Of a stretch of 64,000 bases of DNA, positions 53,781 to 61,748 are shown one piece after another. The stretch is from NCBI GenBank assembly GCA_003208835.1, contig QCVD01000001.1, forward strand, positions 102,089 to 166,088, in the 5' to 3' direction. Positions within the stretch are counted from its first letter, which is position 1. Every line of letters starts with the position of its first letter. The stretch is from Synechococcus sp. AG-683-C23 (GTDB lineage Bacteria > Cyanobacteriota > Cyanobacteriia > PCC-6307 > Cyanobiaceae). The notes under the pieces were generated by a model. The model was not told the origin of the DNA and made no database searches. It was given only the letters and a program-made list of their open reading frames with translations. The position numbers and the translations under genes were made by a program.

Positions 53781-54053
53781 TCAACGCACCGGTGGCGAAC
53801 AACGCCTCCAACCCGCGGATTGCATTGTTTTCCACTCAACAATCGCGCTATCCCGGAGCATGCGACGACGAGCCTGCGGGATTGGGTAATCAGGCTTTCT
53901 CCAGCGGAAAGTTCGAATGGTGACCCACAGACCCAAACTCGACGATTCATCGGCACTGAACTCACAGACAAGTTCTTGCTGTTCATTGACGAGCCACCCT
54001 TCACCGTCTTGCGGCTCGACAGTTTCATCAAGAATTTCTGTTTGCTTCCACAT
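53781..54053 (-). CDS. DUF1651-like protein
   Basis: About 90 residues from the ATG at 54053. The order GEGWLVNEQQ, then IRTFRWRKPDYPIPQARRRMLRDSAIVEWKTMQSAGWRRCSPPVR, is what I recognise as the DUF1651 family of marine Synechococcus and Prochlorococcus, whose C-terminus W-x2-M-x3-GW-+-C-x-PPVR is diagnostic. Function unknown; members are often multicopy in these genomes. No membrane segment. Confidence 0.75.
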   Translation of the reverse strand: MWKQTEILDETVEPQDGEGWLVNEQQELVCEFSADESSSLGLWVTIRTFRWRKPDYPIPQARRRMLRDSAIVEWKTMQSAGWRRCSPPVR

Positions 54054-54504
54054 CAACTTAGTCTGGCGACCACAGAGGAACAATTGGCACGTTGCAACGG
54101 ATTACCAAGGAATAGAGACAAACCCAAAAAACAAAACAGCAAAAAGCCTGCACAAATATAAGCAATCAAACATTTTGTAAATCAGTAATTGCTGCATTAG
54201 CAAGCAACAGATTTAGAATTACGCTACCAACTATTAATACATCCAACGCATAGAAAATACATCACAACTGCAATCCCACGAATAGGAAATCTGTTTCACT
54301 ACAAGCGCAGAAAGTGATCGTCAATAGATGTGATGAATTTAATTGGCAATATAATTGGCCCCTACAGACTCAGTTGCATCAACCAATTAAAATTAACAAT
54401 TGCAGAAGTCCACTTGAAACTCACAACATTGGAACAAACAAAAAGAGCCCTGATTGCTCACAAGCAAAATGATGTTGGGTAAAAGAAGATCAAGTTTGAT
54501 CGGC

Positions 54505-54606
54505 TTAATATCCACGCTCTTTGTAGAGCTGAGCAGCGGATGCATCGACATAAGCATTGACTGTTTTCAAGAAGGCAATCAGACGTTGCTTGAGCTTGCT
54601 CATCAT
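54505..54606 (-). CDS. 33-residue helical peptide
   Basis: A very short ORF with tandem ATG codons (54606 and 54603) encoding MMSKLKQRLIAFLKTVNAYV followed by DASAAQLYKERGY. It is an amphipathic basic helix. The region upstream is open and no other gene competes on this strand. Its protein-like composition in an otherwise empty stretch is the only support. Confidence 0.4.
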   Translation of the reverse strand: MMSKLKQRLIAFLKTVNAYVDASAAQLYKERGY

Positions 54607-54705
54607 GGGAAAGAAAGGGGCTATCGAAATAACGCAGACACCACAATAAGCATGGATTTTGGTGCCGTCATAACAAGTTCTGTGAGGTCCGCGGCTGCTT
54701 GGAAA

Positions 54706-54804
54706 TCACCAAACAGCCAACTCGAGCCAAAACAAGCCAATCAGTGACATGGACGCGATGCCGATAGAAATCCATTGGTCTTTGAGAGCGCGAGTCATAA
54801 TCAT
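54706..54804 (-). CDS. 32-residue membrane peptide
   Basis: ATG at 54804 (or 54798) to TGA at 54706 encodes MIMTRALKDQWISIGIASMS then LIGLFWLELAVW: a short charged start followed by one membrane helix with Trp at its ends. It overlaps the over-long track start of the helicase on the other strand, one reason to move the helicase start downstream. Typical of the many single-span peptides in this island. Confidence 0.45.
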   Translation of the reverse strand: MIMTRALKDQWISIGIASMSLIGLFWLELAVW

Positions 54805-55047
54805 TCCAATAACAATTCAGTCAATCGGCTCAGGCCTAACTTCGCCACCCCAGCCAATAGCGGAGTTCACAACCCACAAAGTCAAGGATCTCCATCAAGT
54901 CAGCATGAAGACACACACAAGTCAACTAATTTCAAACATCAAAGCAGAATCAAGCTCATACCAGAAAAATCACACTCGACGGGTGTAGTATCAGCGGAGG
55001 ATCATCAACCAATTATTTCAAATTTCAAAGACGACAACGACAACACA

Positions 55048-56355
55048 TTGACTTTTGAGAAACTAAAGCTGTGTGCAGAAACAGTTAGATCTATAAAAGA
55101 ATCGGGATATATATCGCCAACTCCAATCCAAGCCCAAACAATTCCCGAGGTACTCCAGGGCAGAGACGTTATGGCGTCAGCCCAAACTGGCACTGGAAAA
55201 ACAGCAGCGTTCATTCTGCCAATCATCGAATTGCTTCAAATTGAAGATAGGCCAAAACGACTACAAGTTCATTCCCTTATTCTTACTCCAACAAGAGAAC
55301 TAGCTGCACAAGTTGAGGCCAATGCAAGGGGATACACAAAGTATCTATCCCTACGATCTGATGCTGTTTATGGTGGAGTCAGTATACGACCGCAAGTGAA
55401 ACGCCTGCAAAGTGGAGTCGACATTCTTGTCGCAACACCAGGTCGTTTACTTGATCTCATCAATCAAAGAACGATTCGATTCGATAATCTCAAAGTATTA
55501 GTGCTTGATGAAGCCGATCGAATGCTCGACATGGGATTTATTCGAGACATCAAGAAAATCATTGAGTTCCTACCCAAAGATCGGCAAAATATGATGTTCT
55601 CCGCGACATTTAGCGCCCCAATCAAAAAACTTGCCTTTGGATTACTTAACGACCCTATAGAAATCAGGGCCTCAGTTCAAAATCAAGCCGCTCCCACTGT
55701 TGAACATCTTGTTCATCCTTGCGACATGGCTCGCAAAGTTGACCTGCTATGCCATCTCATCAAAACCAACCAATGGAAACAGGTTCTTGTTTTTGCACGC
55801 ACAAAACATGGTGCAGATAAAGTTGTCAAGATTCTGTGCGATCAGCACATGAAGGCATCAGCCATTCACGGAAACAAAAGCCAAGGAGCAAGAACCCGCG
55901 CCCTAGAGGGATTCAAAAATGGGGATGTCAAAATATTGGTCGCAACAGATATTGCAGCACGGGGTATTGATATCCATCAATTGCCATATGTGATCAACCT
56001 TGATTTACCGAATGTTGCCGAAGACTATGTCCATCGGATTGGACGAACTGGTCGGGCAGGTGAAAATGGACATGCAATCTCTTTGGTTGCAGCAGAAGAA
56101 GCATTATTACTCAAAGCCATTGAAAAATTTATAGGTAATCCCCTGCCGAAAGTTGATGTTGTTGGATTTGAGCAAAAGATTTTAAAAGCTGAACCGCTAA
56201 AACAAGGTGGTCAACGCCAGCGTCGTCCTTCTCAAACAGGACGACCGGGACGGAATTCAACAGCTAACTCTGCCTTATCGCAAGAGAGAAGGAGTGACTG
56301 GCGAAAATCATCAAGTCGATCATCACAAGGTAGCCGCAAGTCGCGACAACGCTGA
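55048..56355 (+). CDS. DEAD-box RNA helicase (RhlE-like)
   Basis: About 435 residues if started at the TTG at 55048 (LTFEKLKLCAETV), where the family normally begins; the track's extra 91 codons are Asn/Ser-rich, unlike a domain, and run over an antisense small ORF. All motifs are present: Q motif SPTPIQAQ, I ASAQTGTGKT, Ia PTRELAAQ, II VLDEADRMLDMGF, III FSATFS, V ATDIAARGID and VI HRIGRTGRAG. The Arg/Ser/Gln-rich tail fits RNA binding. Such helicases in cyanobacteria (CrhR-type) unwind structured RNA and are often cold- or redox-induced. Confidence 0.88.
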   Translation: MTFEKLKLCAETVRSIKESGYISPTPIQAQTIPEVLQGRDVMASAQTGTGKTAAFILPIIELLQIEDRPKRLQVHSLILTPTRELAAQVEANARGYTKYLSLRSDAVYGGVSIRPQVKRLQSGVDILVATPGRLLDLINQRTIRFDNLKVLVLDEADRMLDMGFIRDIKKIIEFLPKDRQNMMFSATFSAPIKKLAFGLLNDPIEIRASVQNQAAPTVEHLVHPCDMARKVDLLCHLIKTNQWKQVLVFARTKHGADKVVKILCDQHMKASAIHGNKSQGARTRALEGFKNGDVKILVATDIAARGIDIHQLPYVINLDLPNVAEDYVHRIGRTGRAGENGHAISLVAAEEALLLKAIEKFIGNPLPKVDVVGFEQKILKAEPLKQGGQRQRRPSQTGRPGRNSTANSALSQERRSDWRKSSSRSSQGSRKSRQR

Positions 56356-56597
56356 TTCCCAACATTGAAGCCAGCCTCACCATAGACAGCGGCTATGTCG
56401 TGTTGAACTGGAAACACATAATTTGTGCCCAATATAATCACATATACAAGTAATCACTGTGAATTAATCTGGTTTTGTTTTTTTTTAGCCAGTGCGGTAG
56501 ATGGTGCCAGCAGGAGTGGAAACCAAGCCAGTCATGATGGACTGACACGATGGCAGTACAAACCTTGATGCCAACAAATGGAGTCAACAACATCGTC

Positions 56598-56852
56598 ATG
56601 AATCCCAATCTCATTGGCTATCTCGCTGCCAGTCTCACCACCATCAGCTTCTTCCCTCAAGCAATCAAAACGCTCCGAAGTGGGGATACCCGGGGCATTT
56701 CACTTCGTATGTACTGTCTGTTCACGTCAGGAGTGGTGTTGTGGTCGATCTATGGCTGGATTGTTGGCAATGGCCCGGTTTTATTCGCCAATTTAATTAC
56801 TTTAATTCCAGCAATAGTCGTTTTAACAATGAAACTTTCACACCTCCGTTGA
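56598..56852 (+). CDS. SemiSWEET/PQ-loop small transporter
   Basis: About 84 residues when started at the ATG at 56598 (MNPNLIGYLAASLTTISFFPQ); the track start at 56550 adds 16 polar residues. Three membrane helices are present, the first with the PQ motif SFFPQAIKTLRSGDTRGIS, then LFTSGVVLWSIYGWIV and FANLITLIPAIVVLTMKL. SemiSWEETs work as dimers and move sugars across the membrane by facilitated diffusion. In this genome its substrate is unknown. Confidence 0.85.
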   Translation: MNPNLIGYLAASLTTISFFPQAIKTLRSGDTRGISLRMYCLFTSGVVLWSIYGWIVGNGPVLFANLITLIPAIVVLTMKLSHLR

Positions 56853-56865
56853 TTGACAAGCACTG

Positions 56866-57309
56866 ATGGAGACATCGAAACCACCCCAAAATAATCTGAT
56901 CATGATGATCATTGCCACTGTGGCGCTAGCCGCTCTACTCCTTGCTGGTGTTCTTCGTGAGCGTTGGTGGAGCAGTAAAGGGCAACTCACAGCCCAATTT
57001 GAAGAATGTATGGAGCAAGCACCTTTTAAACAGAGCTTCAGCCAAATAAGGCCAGAAGATGTTTTATCTCCAGACAATCTTCAAGAGCATTTTAATGAAT
57101 TTGATCAGATTTTTCAGGCTACCGGGCTACCACCCATTTGGAACGGTGAAAAACTCTTGTCATGGACAACATATCATCGAGAATCAATTATTATCGCAAA
57201 AAGCTGTCATACAAAACTGGAAATTACGCAACCACAAAAACAATTACACGGAACGTACGGAAAACCAGTATGGGACCCAAACTCCCCAATTTGGCTCGAA
57301 GATCATTGA
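56866..57309 (+). CDS. Membrane-anchored protein of unknown function
   Basis: A 147-residue protein with one N-terminal membrane helix (MMIIATVALAALLLAGVL, residues ~13-30) and a soluble domain of about 115 residues with no recognised motif. The domain contains two Cys (EECMEQAPFKQ near 46, KSCHTKLEI near 111) and several Trp. It follows the SemiSWEET gene by 13 nt in the same direction, so they may be co-transcribed. Confidence 0.6.
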   Translation: METSKPPQNNLIMMIIATVALAALLLAGVLRERWWSSKGQLTAQFEECMEQAPFKQSFSQIRPEDVLSPDNLQEHFNEFDQIFQATGLPPIWNGEKLLSWTTYHRESIIIAKSCHTKLEITQPQKQLHGTYGKPVWDPNSPIWLEDH

Positions 57310-57356
57310 AATCCTCATCCATAAAGCCTTATCCAAAGCACACTGAAGACCACTCA

Positions 57357-57425
57357 TCATGAGGATTGCATGTAGTCCCTTTCTGCTTCTAGCCGTTCAG
57401 CACAGCACTGCATACACATGCGCAC
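57357..57425 (-). CDS. Possible 22-residue Cys-rich peptide
   Basis: On the minus strand a GTG at 57425 (or ATG at 57419) opens a frame reading VRMCMQCCAERLEAERDYMQ and two more residues. The MCMQCC cluster followed by a charged helix looks protein-like, and the same frame upstream (GIDSDY) is also plausible back to a TGA. Very short and without a clear ribosome site, so it may be chance or the tail of a decayed gene. Confidence 0.25.
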   Translation of the reverse strand: MRMCMQCCAERLEAERDYMQSS

Positions 57426-57507
57426 ATAATCAGAGTCGATACCGACAAAGCTTCCTCATCGCCAATGCGTATGCAGCATCCATGGGAAAACCAGGGCCAA
57501 TTCTTCA

Positions 57508-57624
57508 TTAAAAGCGGCCATTCAGCCAGCCGCAAAGAAGAACTGTCGAGAGGCTGATCAGCATCGTCATGACCTGTCGTCCCAAATGGACCGTATCCAA
57601 GGTGTGATCCGAGTGTGAATACAT
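57508..57624 (-). CDS. 38-residue membrane peptide
   Basis: The track ORF is longer, but the ATG at 57624 has a GAGG 5 nt upstream and gives MYSHSDHTLDTVHLGRQVMT followed by MLISLSTVLLCGWLNGRF: a polar N-terminus and one membrane helix. This is the likely true start; the upstream 35 codons are not protein-like. Another member of the single-span peptide set of this island. Confidence 0.5.
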   Translation of the reverse strand: MYSHSDHTLDTVHLGRQVMTMLISLSTVLLCGWLNGRF

Positions 57625-57887
57625 GAACGCCTCGTCTGATGAGGTGAGAGACATGGATACACAGACAACGATCGAGTGCGACGTGGAACCGGAATCAACC
57701 TTGCCCCACCTGGCCATGCGAGCGTCCACCGCCTACCGAGTCAATGGGCCATCTCTCTTATTTTTAGCGGCTGTCTCGAACGGTGATGCAAAAGCACCGC
57801 AGGCCAGGAGACTGCTTCGGGACCATCACAAGGGCACGCGCAGCAATGGCGCTTCTCGTGACTTGGGCGGATTCAAAACATAGAACC

Positions 57888-57992
57888 ATGCCTGAGCAGC
57901 CCCAGACAGCAATTTGGCCGGCATTGCTACCGACATTCCTGTTCCTAGGCGGATTGGGTTCGGCGGCACTGCTTACGCAACTCATCGGATAA
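57888..57992 (+). CDS. 34-residue membrane peptide
   Basis: ATG at 57888 to TAA at 57990-57992 encodes MPEQPQTAIWPALLPTFLFL then GGLGSAALLTQLIG. A Pro-rich start precedes a single helix with small residues. It is below the track cut-off. The adjacent track ORFs on both strands show no features. No function assigned. Confidence 0.45.
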   Translation: MPEQPQTAIWPALLPTFLFLGGLGSAALLTQLIG

Positions 57993-58222
57993 GCCCCACA
58001 GCCCAGGCATACAAAAATTGGCTGTGCTGGCGCATCGCATCGGCGAGCTCTTGAAAACTCAACTGATACCTGGCACAGCAATTCCGGCAATCCCCAGAAC
58101 AACGAGAACGCTCAAACGAGGCCAAATCTTAAGCAAATATAATTACTTATTTGCAAAATAATAAGCTTATATATTTATTCAAAGAAGTCTGTTTAAATTT
58201 TCGAACAATTATGGAGGCAAGA

Positions 58223-58438
58223 ATGTCTGCTCAAACTAAATCTCCAGCCTGTTTCTTGCGTTGGACCATCCAAAAAGTAGCCGACAGAATGTACGCCGTA
58301 GCTGCAACTATTGATGGAGTTGAGTACGATTTTGTCGGGAACTACAGGTCGATTCGTGACGCTCAACAAGCGGGTCGGCGCTACGCCACAGATCTCATGC
58401 ACAACTCGATGTCCGGCGGACAGCTGGCCTTCAGGTAA
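58223..58438 (+). CDS. 71-residue basic protein of unknown function
   Basis: Started at the ATG at 58223 because GGAGG lies 5 nt upstream; the track start 24 codons earlier has no site. The protein has an alpha/beta pattern: LRWTIQKVADRMYAVAATID, then GVEYDFVGNYRSIRDAQQAGRRYATDL. The first strand-helix with Trp and the later Arg-rich helix look like a small nucleic-acid-binding or assembly domain, but no family is recognised. A terminator follows 33 nt behind the stop. Confidence 0.65.
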   Translation: MSAQTKSPACFLRWTIQKVADRMYAVAATIDGVEYDFVGNYRSIRDAQQAGRRYATDLMHNSMSGGQLAFR

Positions 58439-58469
58439 AACATTAGATAGCGCAACAGCTGCGTCACAA

Positions 58470-58496
58470 GAACCCAACCTTAAGGCTGGGTTTTAT
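58470..58496 (+). terminator. Rho-independent terminator
   Basis: AACCCAACC-TTAA-GGCTGGGTT forms a stem with one mismatch, followed by TTTATCTTTT, 33 nt beyond the small gene at 58223. Confidence 0.8.
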
Positions 58497-58651
58497 CTTT
58501 TATATAACCGTCCTCACGGATCAAGAGATCGTTCGACAATGGCGATATCAAAGGACTGACCATTGCAAAGAACAAAAAACAAACAGGCTTCTCAATTATT
58601 ATTATTTTGATCTAGATCAATGTGTCCGCACAAGTGCAGGAGCTTGATTAA

Positions 58652-59125
58652 TCATCGAACGAGCCAGGGCCTCGTTATGCCTTGCCGACTTCCCTTCCAT
58701 AGCCCAATCCTGGCGCGGCGAGCCTGATCCTCAAACAAAAGAAGTTTAGGAATATCGCAAGCAGGTGAATTCTTCGCATATACAAATACCAAACCCAGGC
58801 GAATCAACTCTTCACCAATATTGACTCCACCTGGAGTGAAAATGTTGGCAACAAGTCGACCATATCGATCAACTTTGATCGCTTGAATTGTGATTGGTGT
58901 ATAACTAGGCAAAAGTCCACTTAACGTATTCCTGGCTATTCGTCCGTGGGGAGTCTGGCCTATTTCTGGGGCATCAATGCAGGCCATGCGAATCATGGTT
59001 TGCTTGCCTTGAATCTTTGCAATCACACGATCTCCGTCAATGACGCGTAGCAGAGTTGCAGCCTGTACAGGCAAAGGACAGAAGACAACAGTGAGTATTC
59101 CAATGGCAGTCTGGAGTTTGATCAT
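58652..59125 (-). CDS. Secreted thermonuclease-like nuclease (SNase family)
   Basis: About 157 residues from the ATG at 59125, which overlaps the upstream stop as TGATG. A signal peptide (MIKLQTAIGILTVVFCPLPVQA) of 22 residues leads into the SNase barrel: LLRVIDGDRVIAKI, IRMACIDAPEIGQ with the Arg and Glu of the active site, then VDRYGRLVANIF with the second Arg, and LGLVFVYAKNSPACDI and a final helix LLLFEDQARRARIGLW. It should degrade DNA and RNA outside the cytoplasm, perhaps for phosphate or nitrogen scavenging. Confidence 0.88.
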   Translation of the reverse strand: MIKLQTAIGILTVVFCPLPVQAATLLRVIDGDRVIAKIQGKQTMIRMACIDAPEIGQTPHGRIARNTLSGLLPSYTPITIQAIKVDRYGRLVANIFTPGGVNIGEELIRLGLVFVYAKNSPACDIPKLLLFEDQARRARIGLWKGSRQGITRPWLVR

Positions 59126-59325
59126 CAACCTTTTTTCCACATCTTGAATACCAGGAAGCTGCCTGGTGCTGCGATGGCTAAGGCAATAAAGGGCAAGATA
59201 AAAACCTGCACCACGGTGTTGAGTTCACCGAGCTGACCTGTCAGCCAGTTGCAAGAGCGAATACCAGCGATGAGATACAGACCACCGAAGGCAATCGTCC
59301 ATGCGAATTTCTGACCATCAGTCAT
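59125..59325 (-). CDS. 66-residue double-span membrane protein
   Basis: A small protein with two membrane helices (KFAWTIAFGGLYLIAGI and VVQVFILPFIALAIAAPGSFLVF) joined by a polar loop with one Cys (RSCNWLTGQLGELN) and a basic tail MWKKG. It is coupled to the nuclease gene by a 1-nt overlap, so it may be involved in its export or be an unrelated member of the same unit. No family is recognised. Confidence 0.65.
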   Translation of the reverse strand: MTDGQKFAWTIAFGGLYLIAGIRSCNWLTGQLGELNTVVQVFILPFIALAIAAPGSFLVFKMWKKG

Positions 59326-59611
59326 CAGCCGTTACCTGTTTCATCTGATTAGAACAGTGATCTGTGAAGTTGAAGCCAGTCAATGAAATTTGATCCAATG
59401 AACGCTGAACCGATGGGGACTCTCATTGAAGACGGTCAACACAAACCATTTCACGCACTTGCGTGTCCGCTGCACCCTCAGTTGAAGCGAAGACGAGACA
59501 AGACGGTGGAGTTCTAAATGGAGTGCGACGATCGAGGCCTATGCTTCGCTACAACAATGAAGCACGCACTGGTTGGCTGTTAAAGCTGATGAACGCAGGC
59601 AGAGTAGTGAT

Positions 59612-59737
59612 ATGAAACGACTACTCACGCTCATTCAGCAATTAAAAGGCAGAAAACAGAAACCGCCGCTGCATACAGCGGCGGAATTGGAATGCTTCAA
59701 ACGCGATGCGCTTGAGAACAGAGGGAAGCACTACTAA
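59612..59737 (+). CDS. 41-residue basic peptide
   Basis: Missing from the track. ATG at 59612 encodes MKRLLTLIQQLKGRKQKPPL then HTAAELECFKRDALENRGKHY. It is a basic amphipathic helix followed by an acidic/basic helix. The stop TAA shares one base with the ATG of the next small gene (TAATG), a coupling that argues both are translated. Confidence 0.6.
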   Translation: MKRLLTLIQQLKGRKQKPPLHTAAELECFKRDALENRGKHY

Positions 59738-59916
59738 TGCAGGGAGCATTTGAACTAGGGCTAGTGGCGATCCTCTTTTTGGGGCTTCAGGCTTGGTGGC
59801 TCAGCAAAGTCTTTTTGAATCGTCCACGGCAGCCACGCCTGCGGGGAAAGCCGATGCGAGCCAATTCATTACAAAAGGAGCGCAATGTCTTTGAAAAGAT
59901 CATTGGCAAGTCTTGA
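59737..59916 (+). CDS. 59-residue membrane protein
   Basis: Starts in the TAATG overlap at 59737. One N-terminal membrane helix (FELGLVAILFLGLQAWWLS) is followed by a very basic segment (RPRQPRLRGKPMRANSLQKERN) and a short helix VFEKIIGKS. The positive-inside pattern indicates an N-out, C-in single-span protein with a cationic cytoplasmic tail. Just below the 60-residue track limit. Function unknown. Confidence 0.6.
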   Translation: MQGAFELGLVAILFLGLQAWWLSKVFLNRPRQPRLRGKPMRANSLQKERNVFEKIIGKS

Positions 59917-59960
59917 TTGCTACGACCACCGCCGCTGACTGAATAAAGCTGCCGTACTGG

Positions 59961-60056
59961 TTAGAAGGCGACAGAAGCCTTGGTTGCAAACCAAATGACC
60001 ATGCCAGCAATCGCCATTGTGCAACCCATCAAAGGAATGGTTAGAGAAAGCTTCAT
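59961..60056 (-). CDS. 31-residue membrane peptide
   Basis: ATG at 60056 to TAA at 59961 encodes MKLSLTIPLMGCTMAIAGMV then IWFATKASVAF: essentially one membrane helix with a Lys at each end. It competes with a track ORF on the same strand (59920-60150) in another frame that has no features. Support is composition and resemblance to the other single-span peptides only. Confidence 0.45.
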   Translation of the reverse strand: MKLSLTIPLMGCTMAIAGMVIWFATKASVAF

Positions 60057-60378
60057 GCGTTGACCTGACGGTCTCGCAGTATGAGCTTGATTCGCTCAAG
60101 AGAAGCAAAGGCTTCATGGCTCTTATCCCAGATTGGTCTGAAGCAATCAATCCCCGTCGTCCGCTATCAAGCGCATTGCAAGCCTCGAGCGATGGACTGC
60201 TTGGTCAAACGATGCACAAGACCTGCAGAACTCTCTGAATCAACGGCGGAGATTCTCAGCAGGAGCTCGGCAGGAGCGACGACAAAACAAAAAGGACACA
60301 TCTCCCAAAGCACTAAACAGATGCGTGCAAGCTTTTAAGCACCATATCTAGCACCAATGATAGCCAAAGGCACCACAT

Positions 60379-60498
60379 CTAGCGCTTGCCGATTATCTCT
60401 TCCCAAGTGATTAACTCTGGTTGCTTTTTGGTTGGCTTGGACGCATTGACTCGCGAAGCTGTGTCTTCCCGCTCTGGAGTGAGTGATCTTCTGTTCAT
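60379..60498 (-). CDS. 39-residue polar protein behind a conserved leader
   Basis: From the ATG at 60498 it reads MNRRSLTPEREDTASRVNAS then KPTKKQPELITWEEIIGKR. It is short, charged and soluble. The first residues resemble those of the protein at 53533 (MNKTDLTPRKE), the rest does not. The track start 27 codons upstream lies in the conserved leader and is rejected. Similar starts behind the same leader suggest that leader and first codons moved or were kept together. Confidence 0.55.
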   Translation of the reverse strand: MNRRSLTPEREDTASRVNASKPTKKQPELITWEEIIGKR

Positions 60499-60554
60499 TG
60501 AAAAAACGGTTATCGGTTCTCGCGCAGTGGTCCCTTTACCGGGCGCTTTGGCGT
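60499..60554 (-). promoter_or_regulatory. Conserved ~56-nt 5' leader, copy 2
   Basis: The second copy of the element at 53677-53735: ACGCCAAAG, then AAGGGACC, then GCGCGAGAACCGATAA and a T-rich stretch before ATGAAC. A TATCTA-like -10 lies about 6-7 nt upstream, at the same distance as in copy 1; its -35 is weak. About 21 nt in the core are identical between the copies, more than neighbouring coding DNA, which supports an RNA or DNA function. Confidence 0.6.
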
Positions 60555-60614
60555 GATCCATAGATAACACAATCCTCAAACCAAACGCCGGCTACGCAGG
60601 CTCCATCCATGTCT

Positions 60615-61106
60615 CTAGGCAGTCAGAGGCTCTCCGATCTGAGTTGTGTGCCAGCAACCACGATGCATTTTTATGCCTATCAAGGCATGTCCGGGACAGG
60701 GAAGCTTTTGCCAATCCCTCGAATCCCGAGCTCCATTTGATCTTGAACGACCCATTGAGCAAATGGTATTGCTATTCAGACCAGGCCAATATCGGTATTT
60801 TTCAAGAAATGGATAGCTGCTTGGAGATGATTCAATGGTCTCCATGAGTAACAATCCCTCTTCACCAATCCATTGCCGTATTAATCGAGATGGTCCGTTG
60901 CCAACGCCCTGATAAGGGGCCAAAAGGTTCTTATGCAGGTGCCCCCAACAAGAACCATTCAGGCAGGAGTGTTGCCAAACCTCCCAACGGTCACAAGTCT
61001 GATGATATTGACCATTCGAGTCATACTGAACTAGAAACCAATAATGATCAGCAAAAGTTCCTGACAACCCAGGAATTTTTGCTGCCAAAATCTCAACTTT
61101 GATCAA
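60615..61106 (-). CDS. DUF3750-like protein
   Basis: A 163-residue protein with a TTG start (LIKVEILAAKIPGLSGTFADHYWF). The blocks RWEVWQH, GVGNGPSRLIRQWIGEEG and SSPSSYPFLEKYRYWPGLNSNT are the pattern of the DUF3750 family, small alpha/beta proteins of unknown function in proteobacteria and cyanobacteria. After the SNT motif the usual Val-rich strand is replaced by CSMGRSRSNGARDSRDWQ, so the C-terminus is altered, though LPCPGHALIGIK still fits the end. No signal peptide. Confidence 0.7.
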   Translation of the reverse strand: MIKVEILAAKIPGLSGTFADHYWFLVQYDSNGQYHQTCDRWEVWQHSCLNGSCWGHLHKNLLAPYQGVGNGPSRLIRQWIGEEGLLLMETIESSPSSYPFLEKYRYWPGLNSNTICSMGRSRSNGARDSRDWQKLPCPGHALIGIKMHRGCWHTTQIGEPLTA

Positions 61107-61385
61107 CTATTTTTTCCCTATAGGGTGTCATCAAATAACTAGACTTTGGGAAATACTTTCAACCGGCTACCTACAAGCAGCTACTAATACTTCTTACAGT
61201 CTTTGTTCATCCGGCAGGGTGAGAGAACAGAGCGCGCGCGGGTGGTCTCAGTAGTGAAGAAGCGCTTGTCTCGGGGTCACACAAGTGCAAAAATTCCGAA
61301 CTGCAGATTTAAAACTGATTTAACTGGCTATGAAAGCAGTACAACTAGGTCATAGGCATCGTATTGCATTCCTTTGGCGGAACTC
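61107..61385. other. Intergenic stretch, possibly structured
   Basis: No ORF. Around 61205-61300 the DNA is unusually GC-rich for its surroundings and includes GTTCATCC...GGGT...GAAC and GCGC...GCGC pairings, so a structured RNA is possible. I compared it with the glutamine (glnA and Downstream-peptide) riboswitch cores as I remember them and could not find the GGAAGTA part, so no name is given. Confidence 0.3.
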
Positions 61386-61511
61386 ATGGAGTTGTATCAA
61401 CGGGCTAACCAGGCTGAAACTGAATATCAAGAATGGCTGGCCTGGCTAAAGCGACAAGTTGGACAAGATCAAGACACGTCCAGCCAGACTCTTGAAAAAT
61501 CGACATCATAA
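61386..61511 (+). CDS. 41-residue polar helical peptide
   Basis: ATG at 61386 to TAA at 61509-61511, preceded by GGCGGA 5 nt upstream. The product MELYQRANQAETEYQEWLAW then LKRQVGQDQDTSSQTLEKSTS is a charged helix with two Trp and a Ser/Thr-rich end. Below the track limit. It is alone between the DUF3750 gene and the next gene, facing the opposite way from both. Confidence 0.5.
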   Translation: MELYQRANQAETEYQEWLAWLKRQVGQDQDTSSQTLEKSTS

Positions 61512-61748
61512 ACTAAATAGGACTTTCGCCTTCTAGATACATAACAAAAAGGCAATAGCAATTTATCAAAAAAAAGGCCTGCAACTTCAATTAGAAGCAT
61601 GCGAAGGCTCTGATTAAATCAATATAGGCATAGAGAAATATTATCAAAATATAAAGAAATTATCTCTTGCATTTTTAATTTAAATCAGACCCTCAACTGA
61701 TTAGCAAAAAGCTGATCATGAGAGCCAATTCGATTTAGACAAGTCTGA

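Noticed and set aside
54454-54747. 97-codon plus-strand ORF before the helicase
   Set aside because: No domain and odd composition; two short minus-strand ORFs in the same place are more protein-like.
54775-55047. First 91 codons of the helicase track ORF
   Set aside because: Asn/Ser/His-rich, unlike DEAD-box N-termini, antisense to a small ORF, and without ribosome site; the family start fits the TTG at 55048.
57764-58102. 112-codon minus-strand ORF
   Set aside because: Antisense to a more plausible small membrane peptide and full of Cys/Arg/Pro typical of shadow frames.
61195-61300. Glutamine-type riboswitch before the small ORF at 61386
   Set aside because: GTTCATCC is present, but the GGAAGTA-type core and closing stem that I expect of the glnA and Downstream-peptide motifs are not; I left it as an unassigned structured stretch.
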